Assembly (NCBI GenBank): GCA_030549175.1
Contig: JAUKUA010000003.1
Location: forward strand, 4,030,001-4,094,000
Reading direction: 5' to 3'
Origin: Lasiosphaeris hirsuta
Lineage: Eukaryota; Ascomycota; Sordariomycetes; Sordariales; Lasiosphaeriaceae
DNA length: 64,000 bases
Made by a program: the position numbers and the translations under genes
Notes under the pieces: model-generated
Told to the model about the DNA's origin: nothing
The model's database searches: none
Seen by the model: only the letters and a program-made list of their open reading frames with translations
Shown here: in pieces, positions 1 to 11,900 of the stretch
How the letters are laid out: each line of letters begins with the position of its first letter
Numbering within the stretch: the stretch's first letter is position 1

Positions 1-926
1 AACACGAAGAGGCTCATTGCGGCCTGATGCAGTTGCGCCAAGTTTCCCCGCTTGGCCCATCCTGTCAATCCTGTCTCCCTTTTTTGCTAGTCAGGGGTAA
101 GGCGGTCGTCGTGCAGCCTGCAATCCATGAACATGCTTCCGCCACTGTGGAGAATGTTTTTGCCTAGTCTATGCCCAATCCATTGTTTTGAAACGAGTAA
201 GCTAGATGCCAGTCGGCCTATCGCTGCGTCCCGACTGGGGTTTGGGATGCCTCACCAGCACCCTCCCTTGTCCCTTCGCGGCGATCCCCTCTGTCTTGCT
301 GCATCGGATTGTGGCGGCCGCAGGACGATGGCCCTTCTTGACTGGTTGACTTCGTGGGCACCGCTCGAGAGATGCCAAGCACGCCAGGAATCCGGTCTTC
401 CAAGTGGACTGCCGGCCAAAAGTTCCTTGTGCAGCTCCCATCGTTGCTATCCAATCACTTGGCCCTTTACGCCTGTTCCTGGAGCGGCTCTCTCCTCCAT
501 CCCTTTTTTTTGTTGCTCTTTTTCGTGATAGCCCTGCGGGTCTGGCGGCGTCGGTTTGCAAGGCCAGCCAACTATCCCTCCCTCATCTCCAGGCAAGGTA
601 TAATAGGAGAGGCTGTCTCGTTCCAACCTAAAATCTTTCTTCCAAGAGACACCCACCGACCTCTTCTCCTTGGCATCTCGAGCTGCCTCATCCGCTCTTT
701 GACGGCTAGCCCGTTCCGCTTTTCTTGAGTTGAACTCATCTGCCTGGTGCAATACCCTCTTTTTCAAAGCTCAAGATAGCGAGCCAGTTACGACTTGCGT
801 GCGCACCCTCTTCACATATCCGTCGCAACTATTTGTCCGTCGAAACTTGTGAAAAACACAACCGCTTCTACAGCACTTTGAAAATCGATCGTCTGGAACG
901 AACAACCAAAAATCTTTCTCGGAACC
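1..926. other. upstream region of the AA11 LPMO gene
   Basis: No convincing gene. The overlapping short reading frames on both strands have no recognisable family and no splice structure. The part from about 600 to 926 is pyrimidine-rich and A-rich in alternation, like a fungal promoter and 5' leader, and it ends at the ATG of the LPMO gene. The left edge of the window may cut into a neighbouring gene's untranslated region, which cannot be judged. Confidence 0.5.
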
Positions 927-2174
927 ATGCTTTTCACAGCTTTCGTGGCCGCTAGTGGCTTTGCTACCCTTTCCAGCGCCCATGTGTTGATGAACACGCC
1001 GAAGCCCTATGGTGTTCCTGCTCTTCACAACGGTCCGCTTGCCCCAGATGGTAGCGATTTCCCTTGCCAGTCGCCGGATGGCGTTTACAACGCCAATGGC
1101 GCGTCAAACGTCATGGCACTAGGTTCCACACAGCCGTTAGCCTTCACTGGCACTGCCGTCCACGGAGGAGGGTCCTGCCAAATCTCTATCACTTACGACA
1201 TTGCCCCCAACAAGAACAGCATCTGGAAGGTTATCCACTCTATCGAGGGTGGTTGCCCAGCCAAGAACACTCCTGGCAATTTGGGCAATGACCCCAACTT
1301 CCCTATTCCTTTTGACTACAGCTTCCCGCTTCCCGAGGATATCCCTGCGGGTAACGGCACCATCGCCTGGACCTGGCTCAACAAGATCGGAAATCGCGAA
1401 TTCTACATGAACTGCGCTCCAGTTACGCTGACGGGTTCGGGTGGGGCCAAGTCAAACTGGGAATCTCTTCCCGACATGCTGGTCGCCAACATTGCTCCTG
1501 GTGGTGGCTGCGCCACAGAGGAGGGCAAGGACTACAAGTACCCAAACCCTGGAAAATCGGTCCAGTCCTTCGCAAGTGGTGAACTCGCCTTTCCTGTCGG
1601 CAACTGCGGTGCGGTCGTCGCCCCTCCAGCTGGTGGTGAGGAGCCGAGCCCTGGAACCCCCACCAACCCCGGCAACCCGGGCTATTCCGCGAACCCCGGC
1701 ATCCCAGGCAACCCTGGGAACCCTGGAAATCCGGGGACCCCAGCACCGCCCGCCCCCACTCGGTCATTCGGCGGCGGCGGTATCTTCATTACGGTGGCAA
1801 CCTCCGAGGCGGCGGCCCCCACCGGAGCTGCTCCAACGGGGCCTGCTGACCCCGCCCCGGAGCCGACTGAGCCTGCTGCAGTCCCTCAGCCCGCCGTGCC
1901 GAACCCCCCCTCAGCGCAACCAACTGGGGTTAGCCCTCCCACAACTGGCGGCGGTGCCAGTGGTGGTGCGGGCGGCGCTGCTGGTTCACCTTGCAGCAGC
2001 GAGGGTGCCTGGAACTGCATCGGTGGAAACTCTTTCCAGCGGTGTGCCAGCGGCTCCTGGTCGCAAATTATGGCTGTTGCTGCTGGTACTACCTGCAAGG
2101 TCGGCATGAGCTCGACTCTGGAGGTTGTTGCGTCATCGAAGCAGCGCCGTGTCGCAGTCAAGTTCCGTGGTTGA
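927..2174 (+). CDS. secreted AA11-family lytic polysaccharide monooxygenase with C-terminal X278-like module
   Basis: Copper-dependent oxidative cleavage of chitin-type polysaccharide outside the cell is the known role of AA11 enzymes. The intronless gene encodes 415 residues. Residues 1-18 form a signal peptide ending in SSA, so the mature chain starts with His19 (HVLMNTP), the N-terminal half of the copper histidine brace. The second brace His is most likely His79 in TAVHGGGSC, and the axial Tyr is probably that of NREFYMNCAP. The catalytic domain ends near residue 230. A long Pro/Gly/Ala linker follows, starting with collagen-like GNP repeats. A Cys-rich C-terminal segment from about residue 350 (CSSEGAWNCIGG...FQRCASGSW) resembles the X278 module found on AA11 proteins. 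The ATG at 927 is the only start giving a signal peptide. Substrate and redox partner are inferred from the family, not seen. Confidence 0.9.
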   Translation: MLFTAFVAASGFATLSSAHVLMNTPKPYGVPALHNGPLAPDGSDFPCQSPDGVYNANGASNVMALGSTQPLAFTGTAVHGGGSCQISITYDIAPNKNSIWKVIHSIEGGCPAKNTPGNLGNDPNFPIPFDYSFPLPEDIPAGNGTIAWTWLNKIGNREFYMNCAPVTLTGSGGAKSNWESLPDMLVANIAPGGGCATEEGKDYKYPNPGKSVQSFASGELAFPVGNCGAVVAPPAGGEEPSPGTPTNPGNPGYSANPGIPGNPGNPGNPGTPAPPAPTRSFGGGGIFITVATSEAAAPTGAAPTGPADPAPEPTEPAAVPQPAVPNPPSAQPTGVSPPTTGGGASGGAGGAAGSPCSSEGAWNCIGGNSFQRCASGSWSQIMAVAAGTTCKVGMSSTLEVVASSKQRRVAVKFRG

Positions 2175-2187
2175 GTTCCGTGGTTGA
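2162..2187. repeat. 13-bp perfect tandem duplication across the LPMO stop codon
   Basis: The unit GTTCCGTGGTTGA occurs at 2162-2174 and again at 2175-2187. The first copy contains the last codons and the TGA stop of the LPMO gene, so the duplicate lies wholly in the 3' untranslated region. Confidence 0.9.
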
Positions 2188-2990
2188 GAGCTTGGTTCTG
2201 TTTTTTTTTGTTTTGTTTTGTTTTGTTTTGTTTGGGGGGGGGGGGGGTTTTGGTGCTTTTGCATTTTGGGTTTGCATACAAGGGGCGCTGAAATGGCTGG
2301 GTATACATTTTGGGAAAATTTTCTACATGGAAACACATTACCTTCTGATGGCCCCGTTTACTTTTGGGGTATTTTATGATTGCATTGATACCACGTTTCA
2401 CATTAGCATTACTGGAGAGGTCAAATAAAGAATCTTCTCACAGGGAATTTGAGGAGCTGCTTTATTTTTTCCACGTGTGACTACTCTTCAATGACTGATG
2501 CTTTGTATGTATGGCGGCAGTGAGTGACAGCAAGATTGGATTGAGGGTATCCGTAATACCTAAGATTCACATGTGCCTGTGCTCTTCCTTATGCTCATTA
2601 CTCCCGTCCTAAGTAACACCCTTATCACGCTAAGACTTACCGATAAGATGGAAAAGATTAGATTAGATCATTGGGATTTTGTGGGGGTCTGGGCGGCTTA
2701 TGCACGGAAAAACATTTTTGCAGGACCTAGCGCAGTTAGATTTGGCGACGGCAGGCCCCAGCTCTTGCGCGCTCTGGGATTTTCGATTTGCGAACCATGA
2801 GGCGAGCCAGCCAGTGCAGGCGCATTTGAAGTCGTCTCGCGTCCCTTCCGGAAACCTTTTAGATCACAACTTTATCCAGATCTTCTCCCCCCACACTACC
2901 AACTGCTAGGCTGCAGCACATAAAAACATAGCCATATTCATTGAAGTCGCAGCTTGGACTTGGTTCCTTTTCCTCCCTCACAGCCAATCC
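2188..2990. other. intergenic: LPMO 3' region and tra1 promoter
   Basis: Apart from the simple repeats at the left end, I see no gene here. An AATAAA-like hexamer (caaataaag near 2424) could be the LPMO polyadenylation signal. The right-hand 100 bases, with a CATAAAAACATA segment and a pyrimidine-rich stretch before 2991, look like the tra1 leader. Confidence 0.45.
2201..2247. repeat. T9, (TTTTG)5 and G14 simple repeats in the LPMO 3' region
   Basis: A T-tract at 2201-2209 runs into five TTTTG units (2206-2230), three Ts, and an uninterrupted run of 14 G at 2234-2247. It sits just past the LPMO stop codon. Confidence 0.95.
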
Positions 2991-5900
2991 ATGGCGCCAA
3001 AGGTATGTTTGCGACAGCTCTCAAAGCTCAGAACCGCGTCTTGGTGCTTGAATCATTCTGTTCGACCTAACAGCTAGAAAGGACCTATTCCACCACGCCC
3101 ACACCACATAATTTCTTGTGTTCTAGCTACACACATGCGTACCGAGGCTGGTTGCTGCTGCAAAACTGGCTTAGGTGGATGTCGCAAGCATGGCGAGTAG
3201 CCAGATCGAGGATGTCGTCAGGAAGCTGAGCACTCCTGACACAGGTAAGGCTTCACCACAGACTCCGCATTACTCAAACCAGACTTCTAGGAGTTGAGTA
3301 GTGATAGCTTTGCCGCGTCAAGCTTACATAAGTGCCTACAGAGCTTCGATTCAAGGTAGAAGCCGCAGCAACGCTGCGTGACAGCCTTGATCACTATGTC
3401 ACCGGCCCGACCTATGCCGCCTTCCTCAAGCGACTTATGCCCGCCTTCATCCACATCCTCCGACAGCCATGCATCTTCCAGACCAACACGCCGGAGCAGA
3501 TCAGCCAGCAAAAGCTGCGCAACTGCGTACTCGAGATATTCCACAGACTGCCTACTTCACCAAGCCCCCCCGAGCCATTCGAACCGTATGCCGAAGAAGT
3601 TGTCGACCTGTTGATGGGCCTCGTGCGCAACGATAACGAGGAAAATGCCGTGCTTTGTGTCAAGATCATATCTGATATTATGCGACACCAGCACAAGGTT
3701 CTCGCCGGCAAGGTTCAAACCTTCTTGAGCTTGATCCACGAGCTGTTTGAACAGCTCGAGAGAGTAGTTCACGAACAGCTTGACAACACGGCCTCGGCTG
3801 GGGCGGCCGGGGAGTCAACCCCTGGAAGCACTCAGACAACATTTCTGGCACCCCAACAATCCCCTCGACCGGGATCTCCTGTAGCCACAGGAGCGCCCGA
3901 CTTTGGCGCGGATGCCGGCCAGCAGTCTATCCGCCCGCTGCTCAGGGGAATGCAGTCCTTCAAGGTGCTGTCCGAGTGCCCTATCATTGTTGTCTCGATA
4001 TTCCAGGTATACCGGACAACAGTTGCCCAGAACGTGAGGCTCTTCGTTCCACTCATCAAGTCAGTGCTGTGTGCCCAAGCCAAAGCCCAGGAGCAAGCAC
4101 ACAAGGACGCTGCCGCTAGGGGAACCATCCATACGGGTGTGAGCCCTAACATCAAGAACCGGGCGGCTTTCGGCGAGTTCATCACAGCGCAGGTGAAGAC
4201 CATGAGCTTCTTGGCCTACCTGCTGCGTCAATATTCCCAACAACTAACCGATTTCTTGCCATCACTGCCTGAAATAGTTGTCCGGTTGCTGAAGGATTGC
4301 CCTCGAGAAAAGTCAAGCGCTCGGAAGGAGCTGCTTGTTGCCATTCGGCATATCATCAACTTCAACTTTCGCAAGATTTTCTTGCCCAAAATCGACGAGC
4401 TGTTGGACGAGCGGACCCTGATTGGAGATGGGCTGACTGTCTACGAGACAATGCGGCCGCTTGCATATAGCATGCTTGCCGATCTCATCCATCATGTAAG
4501 GGACAGTCTTACCCCTGAACAGATTCGCAAAACTGTCGAGGTCTACACCCGAAACCTCCAGGACAACTTTCCAGGAACGAGCTTCCAGACTATGAGTGCC
4601 AAGCTACTCCTTAACATGGCGGAGTGCATCGCCAAGTTGCCAAACAAGGTTGATGCTCGGCACTATCTCATCATGATCTTGAACGCTATTGGCGACAAGT
4701 TCGCTGCTATGAACAGGCAATATCCCAATGCACTCAAGCTCTCAAAGCAGTATGCGGAACAAAATTCCGACACGTCAGAAACCTACCTCGCAGACAAAGA
4801 TCATCTTCCTGAATGGGATGAGACGGATATATTCACGGCCATGCCAATCAAGACGTCCAATAATACCCGTGACCGCGCTACAGACCCAGTGGTGGACAAT
4901 AAGTTTCTTTTCAAGAATTTGATGAACGGGCTGAAAAACACCTTTTATCAGTTGAAAAGCTGTAACCCGGCACCCGGGATCGACTTGGCTAACGCCCCTG
5001 CCCACTGGACGGATGTGGCCTATGGGTTCACTGCTGAAGAGGTCAAGGTCATTGTCAAACTGTTCCGCGAGGGTGCGTACGTCTTCAGATACTATGAGCG
5101 GGAAAAGCCGGCATCGGAATCTCCCTACACCTCGACTGTCGAGTACATGGCGAACTTTTACATGATCTCGAGCAGTAAGGAAGAGAAGGATTTGCTGGAG
5201 ACCTTCGCCACCGTTTTCCATTGCATCGACCCAGCTACCTTCCACGAGGTTTTCCAGCAGGAAATACCACGACTTTACGACATGATTCATGAGCATACGG
5301 GCCTTCTTCATATACCCCAATTCTTTCTCGCAAGTGAAGCAACGTCACCTAGTTTCTGTGGCATGCTGCTTCGCTTTCTAATGGAGCGCATCGAGGATGT
5401 CGGCTCTTCGGACATTAAGAAGTCCGCTATCCTTCTCCGGCTCTTCAAGCTCGCCTTCATGGCCGTCACGCTATTTGCAACCCAAAACGAGCAAGTCCTG
5501 CTCCCTCACGTGGTTGACATTGTGACCAAATCCATTGAGCTTTCCACTATGGCCGAAGAACCAATGAATTACTTCCTCTTACTTCGCTCCCTGTTCAGGA
5601 GCATTGGAGGCGGCAAGTTTGAGCATCTCTACAAGCAGATCCTACCACTCCTGGAGATGCTTCTCGACGTTCTGAATAACTTGCTCATGGCAGCCCGGAA
5701 ACCGGCTGAACGAGACTTGTACGTTGAGCTATGCCTCACGGTGCCTGCCAGGCTCAGCAACCTATTGCCTCATCTCAGCTTTCTCATGCGGCCTCTTGTC
5801 GTTGCATTGCGCGCTGGGACTGAGTTAGTTGGGCAGGGTCTTCGGACGCTTGAGCTGTGCGTTGATAACCTGACGGCTGACTACTTGGACCCCATAATGG

Positions 5901-8900
5901 CCCCCGTCATTGATGAGCTTATGACAGCGCTCTTTGACCACTTGAAGCCACATCCATACAGCCACTTTCACGCTCACACAACACTCAGAATTCTTGGGAA
6001 GCTTGGAGGTCGAAATCGAAAGTTTATGACAGACGCTCTGCCCGTGACTTTCCGCCAATACGTTGACGACCCGGCAAGCTTCGACGTGCGGTTAATTGGG
6101 TCGAAGAAAGACAGAGCTTTTCCTGCTCACCTGGGCATTGACCTCGCCATTCAGAAATTGATGGAAGTACCGAAGCCTCAGAAAGGGGTTCCAGGAGCAG
6201 CCTCAAAGCATCACGATGCCTACTATAAGCGGCAGGCGCTGCAGTTGATCAAATCCCAGGTCAAATTGCGCGTTGGTTTTGATAACTTGCCTGACGACCT
6301 TCCTCGTCTCCTCCGACTCCAAGTACAAGATCTGATTACTCGGAACAAGGACGTCGATGTCTCTGTGTTTGAGGCTTCTGATCGGGAGCGGTCTGTTGCG
6401 AAAAAGAACGAAGAAGAGACGATTCTGAAGAGACTGATCAAAGCGCTTATGTTTGCTCAGTCCATTCCGGAGTTCAAAGCGGAGGTGGATGGCTTCCTCC
6501 TAAACCTGGCGCGTCATTTCACCATCCTTGAGGTGGGGCGAGCGTTGGTTGATATGAAACGAACTTACTCTCCGTTCGACGTCAAGGCGGGCGAAGGACC
6601 ACTCTTCATCGACACCCGTGTGTTGGCGGAGGGCCTCTTGGAATCCCTTGCATCTGAGAACCCCGAGGTTCGCGAGGGGGCTGAGCGTTTGATCAAGGAG
6701 GTGTACAATTCTGCCGTCACCATTTTTGGGTCTGCAAATTCTGTTTCGCGTCTCTCACTTTTCAACAATCTGTCGGCGACGTTCTGCCATGGCTGCTACG
6801 AAGAAGAGTGGTTTACCAAGACTGGTGGAACCCTAGGCATCAAAATCTTGCTGACCGACATGGACCTCGGAGACCTCTGGGTATCATCAAAGCAAATCGA
6901 GTTTGTCCGGGCTCTCATGTATGTTGTCAAAGACATGCCGCAAGATCTTCCCGAGAAAACCCGACGCTCGGCACAGGTCACCCTTGAGATACTCCTTACG
7001 AGGTTGACGAAAAACGTCAAGAAGGAAGATTGCATAACTGTCCCTCCCCCAGCTCAGCCGCAACCTGGGCAACCGCAGACAAAGCAGTCGAGACTTGCAC
7101 AGATATGCATGATACTCAACGGCGAGCTTTCGCATATGAACCGACACGTCCGCGACACTGCCAAGCGATCTCTTGAACTGATAGCCAAGGCGGCAGGTGC
7201 TGAGGTCTGGGAGCTGGTTGAGCACAACAGAAAACACTTATTGCAGCCGATCTATGCTAAGCCCCTACGAGCTCTGCCATTCGCAATTCAGATCGGCTTC
7301 ATTGACGCTGTCACCTACTACATGTCTCTGAAACCAGACTTTGTTGTCTTTGATGAGCACTTGAACAGGTTGCTGATGGAGTCCCTTGCGCTCGCGGATG
7401 CTAGCGATGACTCTCTTGCCGGCAAAGCTCTGGAGTTTAGAACTCAAGACTTCATTGTCAACCTTCGGGTATCCTGCATCAAGATTCTCAGTACCGCCAT
7501 GGGCTTCGACGAATTCATGAAAGGGCAGAACAATCCGACAAGGTCGAAGATCGTGTCGGTTTTCTTCAAATGCCTATACTCGGACTCGCCTCCGACTATC
7601 CGAGCAGCCAATGAAGCACTGAAGGGTGTGCTTTCTCACACTAGCAAATTGCCTAAAGATCTCCTACAGGCAGGCCTTCGACCTGTCCTCGCGAATCTTC
7701 AGGATGCCAAGCGCCTCACTGTGCACGGGCTAGAAAACCTTGCTCGGCTTTTACGATTGCTCACCAATTACTTCAAGGTGGAAATCGGTGCTCGTCTCCT
7801 AGACCACGTCACATCGATAGCTGAGCCCAATCTGCTACAGCAGCTTTCGTTCACATTCTTTGAGCAACAATCACCAATGAAGACGATTGCGGCTGTGTTC
7901 AACATCTTCCATCTTCTGCCTGAAGCAGCGAAACAGTTCAAGGAGCGGGTCGTGGATAATGTTTTGGACTTGGAAGAAAAGCTGCGTAGAACTCACCACA
8001 GCCCCTTCCGTGCTCCACTCTACAAATACCTCAACAAATACCCGACAGACATCTGGGCCCTTCTCTTGGGGAAGCTGGACGATCTGAAATATGGCCGGTT
8101 CCTATCCCAGGTCCTGCGCCACCCAGACAGCGTGGCGCTCAGGGAGTATGGCGTGTCAAACGTCGAACTCATCATCAAGACATGCACCAACATCATGAGC
8201 CAAGGAAAGGACAGCAAATACGTCGTCGTTGTGAACACCATCAATGTTCTCGATGCCCTTTGCCAATTTCCGGGCACCTTGTCCTGGATGGACAATAGGG
8301 AGCACATTGAGTGGTTGAAGCACGTGGGCAGAGAGCTTGAGCGCAATCTCAGGGCGAATACCCTGCCACCAAATCTTCGTCTAGCGGCGGATCAGGCGTC
8401 AGAGCAGCTCTTATCGATTCTGACTAAATCTCTGGAGAGGAACCCACGAGACTTGGATCCTCTCTTTGCCCTGATCGAGTCTATCACCGCGGAACATTTC
8501 CGTGAGACGCAGGCTTTGCTGTCTCATATCTACAAGCACATCATTTCCAGCAAGTCAATTGATTTCTGGAAGACTACCGTGCTTCGATGTCTCGATATTT
8601 ACGCGGGAAAGACTGGGTCCCAGCGGACCAAGTGGTACCTGCTTCACAACATTGTCAATCCGATTGTAGCGATGGATATCATGCGCCATTGGAATCGTGG
8701 CGAGCAGAGCAAGGGTCCGCGGTTCCTCGATAAGACGGTTATCGACTCCATCAACACAAAGATATGGAAAGCAAATTTGGCTGACCCGCAAGACGACCTT
8801 TTGCATCCACGGATTGACCATACCAGAATGGAAGTCCTCCAGCTCTCGGCCATGCTTGTCAAATATCACCACGCTATCCTGCAAGATGCACGTAAGGACT

Positions 8901-11900
8901 TCATCAAGTTTGGATGGACTTACATTCGGCTGGACGATGTGATCAACAAACATGCGGCCTACGTGGTGATTGGGTATTTTATTGCCCACTACGAGACTCC
9001 TGCCAAGATCGTGACGCAGATATACTTCTCTCTGCTCAAGACCAACCAGAACGAGGGCCGGGCTCTTGTCACGCAGGCCTTGGAGCTGATGGCTCCCGTC
9101 ATGCCAAAACGCTGCAATGCCCAAGCGGGCGATAGGAACGCCGTATGGGCAGTCGCGCCTCGCCGCATATTGGCCGAGGAGAGCCAGAACAACCAGCAGA
9201 TGACCAGCATCTTCCACTTCTTGGTCAGGCATCCGGTCTTATTCTACGACTCTCGCGATAAGTTCGCAATGCTTATCATTACCTGCCTTCGGAAAGTTGC
9301 GCCGCCGCCAAATCTGTCAAACGAGAGCAGAAAACTCGCCCTTCACATGATGTGGCTGATTTGGAAATGGGAGCAAAGGCGTGTCGAGGGGAAAAGAAGC
9401 GAACCTCTTCGTGGGCTCTCTGAGTCTCCGAACGCCAAGAAGCGGAGACTCGACGAATTGATAGGCGGGTCTCCCTCCGCTGCGAGACAACCCGAACGGG
9501 CAGATTTCCAGATTCCCGCACTCGGCCGTCAAAAGATGATCAAGTATCTGGTCGAGTTCATCGCGCAACTAAATGAACGGTATCAGCTTCCTTCAGCCAA
9601 AGCGCGCGATTCCCCAACATCCGTTGGACCAGCTCCGCCTTCGAATTCCACAGAGCTTTGCAAGAAAGCGATGACGCTCCTCTACAACCTTCTTCAACCC
9701 CAGTACTGGGGGGATCTCGAGGTGGATCTCTTCCCGAATGTTACCGACGTAGTCCTGGCCAGTGACAAGACGACGGCGGTATTGGCCGTGCCGGATCCCA
9801 CAGAGAAGGAAATCAAGGTTGATGATAAGTTCATCACAAATATTGTCAACACTCTTCAGGTGGTTCGTATTATTCTCAACTTCAAGTCTGACGAGTGGGT
9901 CATCAAAAACATACCCCACATTCAGAAGATATTGGAAAAGTGCCTCAAGTCCGAGAACCCCGAGGTGCAAGACTGCCTTCACACGGCCGACCAGAACTAC
10001 GACGGTGGACGTGACGTCAGGCCCATCATCAAGCGAATTCTTGATGCAATCCCGGAAGATGTTCCTATGGAGGATGCCGATGCCGAGGGCGAAACTGAGC
10101 AGCCGACATCTGAGATCATCACCTTCATGTCCAACATTGCTGGCGAAAGTATGAACGCTGGGCACTACGTTTCAGGCATCAATACTTTGTGGTCCCTGGG
10201 ACGCCGCAGAGCGAGTGCTATCGACCAGCATATCCCGGCCATTATGAAATCACTCCAGTCGAAGCTTGCTCGTGATCATGTCTCCCACTATGCGGCTCTT
10301 GCTCATCAGGCTGGCGGTGCTAGAGTCCCGCAAGATGCCAATGCGCCGCAGGAGATGAATGCGTACGATCTCGAAATCCAAACGGGGTTGATCTTGAAGG
10401 CCGTCGAGATAACCGCTATGCGTATGGAGATTCTGGGAGACAGCAGGAGGCCTTTTCTTAGTGTCTTGGCAACTATCGTGGAGAAGTCACTGCATGTGGC
10501 TCTGTGCGAAAAGATCCTCGACATGGTCGAAGGTTGGGTATTCCGGTCTGAAGGCACGTGGCCGACGCTGAAGGAAAAAACGGCAGTTCTTCATAAGATG
10601 ATATCGTTTGAGCACCGTGAGGATCCGACGATGCTAATGAAGTTTCTCGACCTCGTCATCCGCATCTATGAGGACCCGAAGATCACAAGGACTGAGCTCA
10701 CCGTGCGGATGGAGCATGCTTTCCTCATTGGAACGAGAGCACAAGATGTCGATATGCGCAACCGATTCATGTCCATTTTCGACAAGAGTCTCTCTAAAAC
10801 GGCAAGCGCTCGGCTGGCATATGTCATCCTATCGCAAAACTGGGACACTCTGGCCGACTCGTACTGGCTAGCTCAGGCGTCGCAACTCCTGATGGGCGGA
10901 ATAGACATGACCCCTCTGATTCAGCTTTATCAGGAGGATTTCCGGACCCTTCCGGTGTCTCAGCTATTCGGAACCTACGCCCGAGACTCTCGCGAACCAA
11001 ATATCATTTCCGATGACAAGTACGAGGCGTTTATGGCAACTCACCGCCGCTTTATAACCGAGCTTGGTGACGTCAGAGTTCGTGATGTTCTCGAGCCCCT
11101 CACACAACTCCAGCACATCGATTCCAACTTCGCTGGTGAACTCTGGGTTTCCTTATTCCCCATGTTTTGGGCCGCAACGGCGCGTGAAGAGCGGTCGGAG
11201 CTCCAACGTGGGCTAGTTGGTCTTCTTACCAAGGATTATCATGCTCGACAAATGGACAAGCGACCCAACGTTGTGCAGTCTCTTCTCGCTGGAGCTGCCA
11301 AATCTTGGCCAGAGTGCAAGATCCCCCCTCACGTTCTAAAATTTGAAGCCAAGACCTTTGATGCTTGGTACACGGCATTGTACCAGCTCGAAAACGCCGC
11401 GATTAGGCCTGAAATTGACTCGGCAAACGTGAGGGAGAGCAACCTGGACGCATTGGTAGACCTCTATGCTTCTCTTGGCGAAGACGACTTGTTTTATGGG
11501 ACATGGCGTCGCCGATGCCAGTTTGTTGAGACCAATGCTGCGCTGTCGTATGAGCAAAATGGCATGTGGGACAAGGCACAAAGAATGTACGAGGCAGCCC
11601 AGATCAAGGCTCGAACTGGCGTCATTCCTTTCTCCGAGGGCGAATACATGCTGTGGGAGGACCAGTGGGTGGTGTGCGCCCAGAAGCTCCAGCAGTGGGA
11701 GGTCCTGCAGGACTTTGCCAAACATGAGAACTTTCAGGATCTTCTTTTGGAATGTGCCTGGCGCAATACCGATTACTGGCAAAACCCAGAGAACCGAGAA
11801 CAATTGGACACCTTGATAAAGGGCGTTATGGACGCCCCGACGCCGAGAAGGTCGTTCTTCCAGGCTTTCATGTCGCTACTGAAGCTCCATGCCAAACAGG

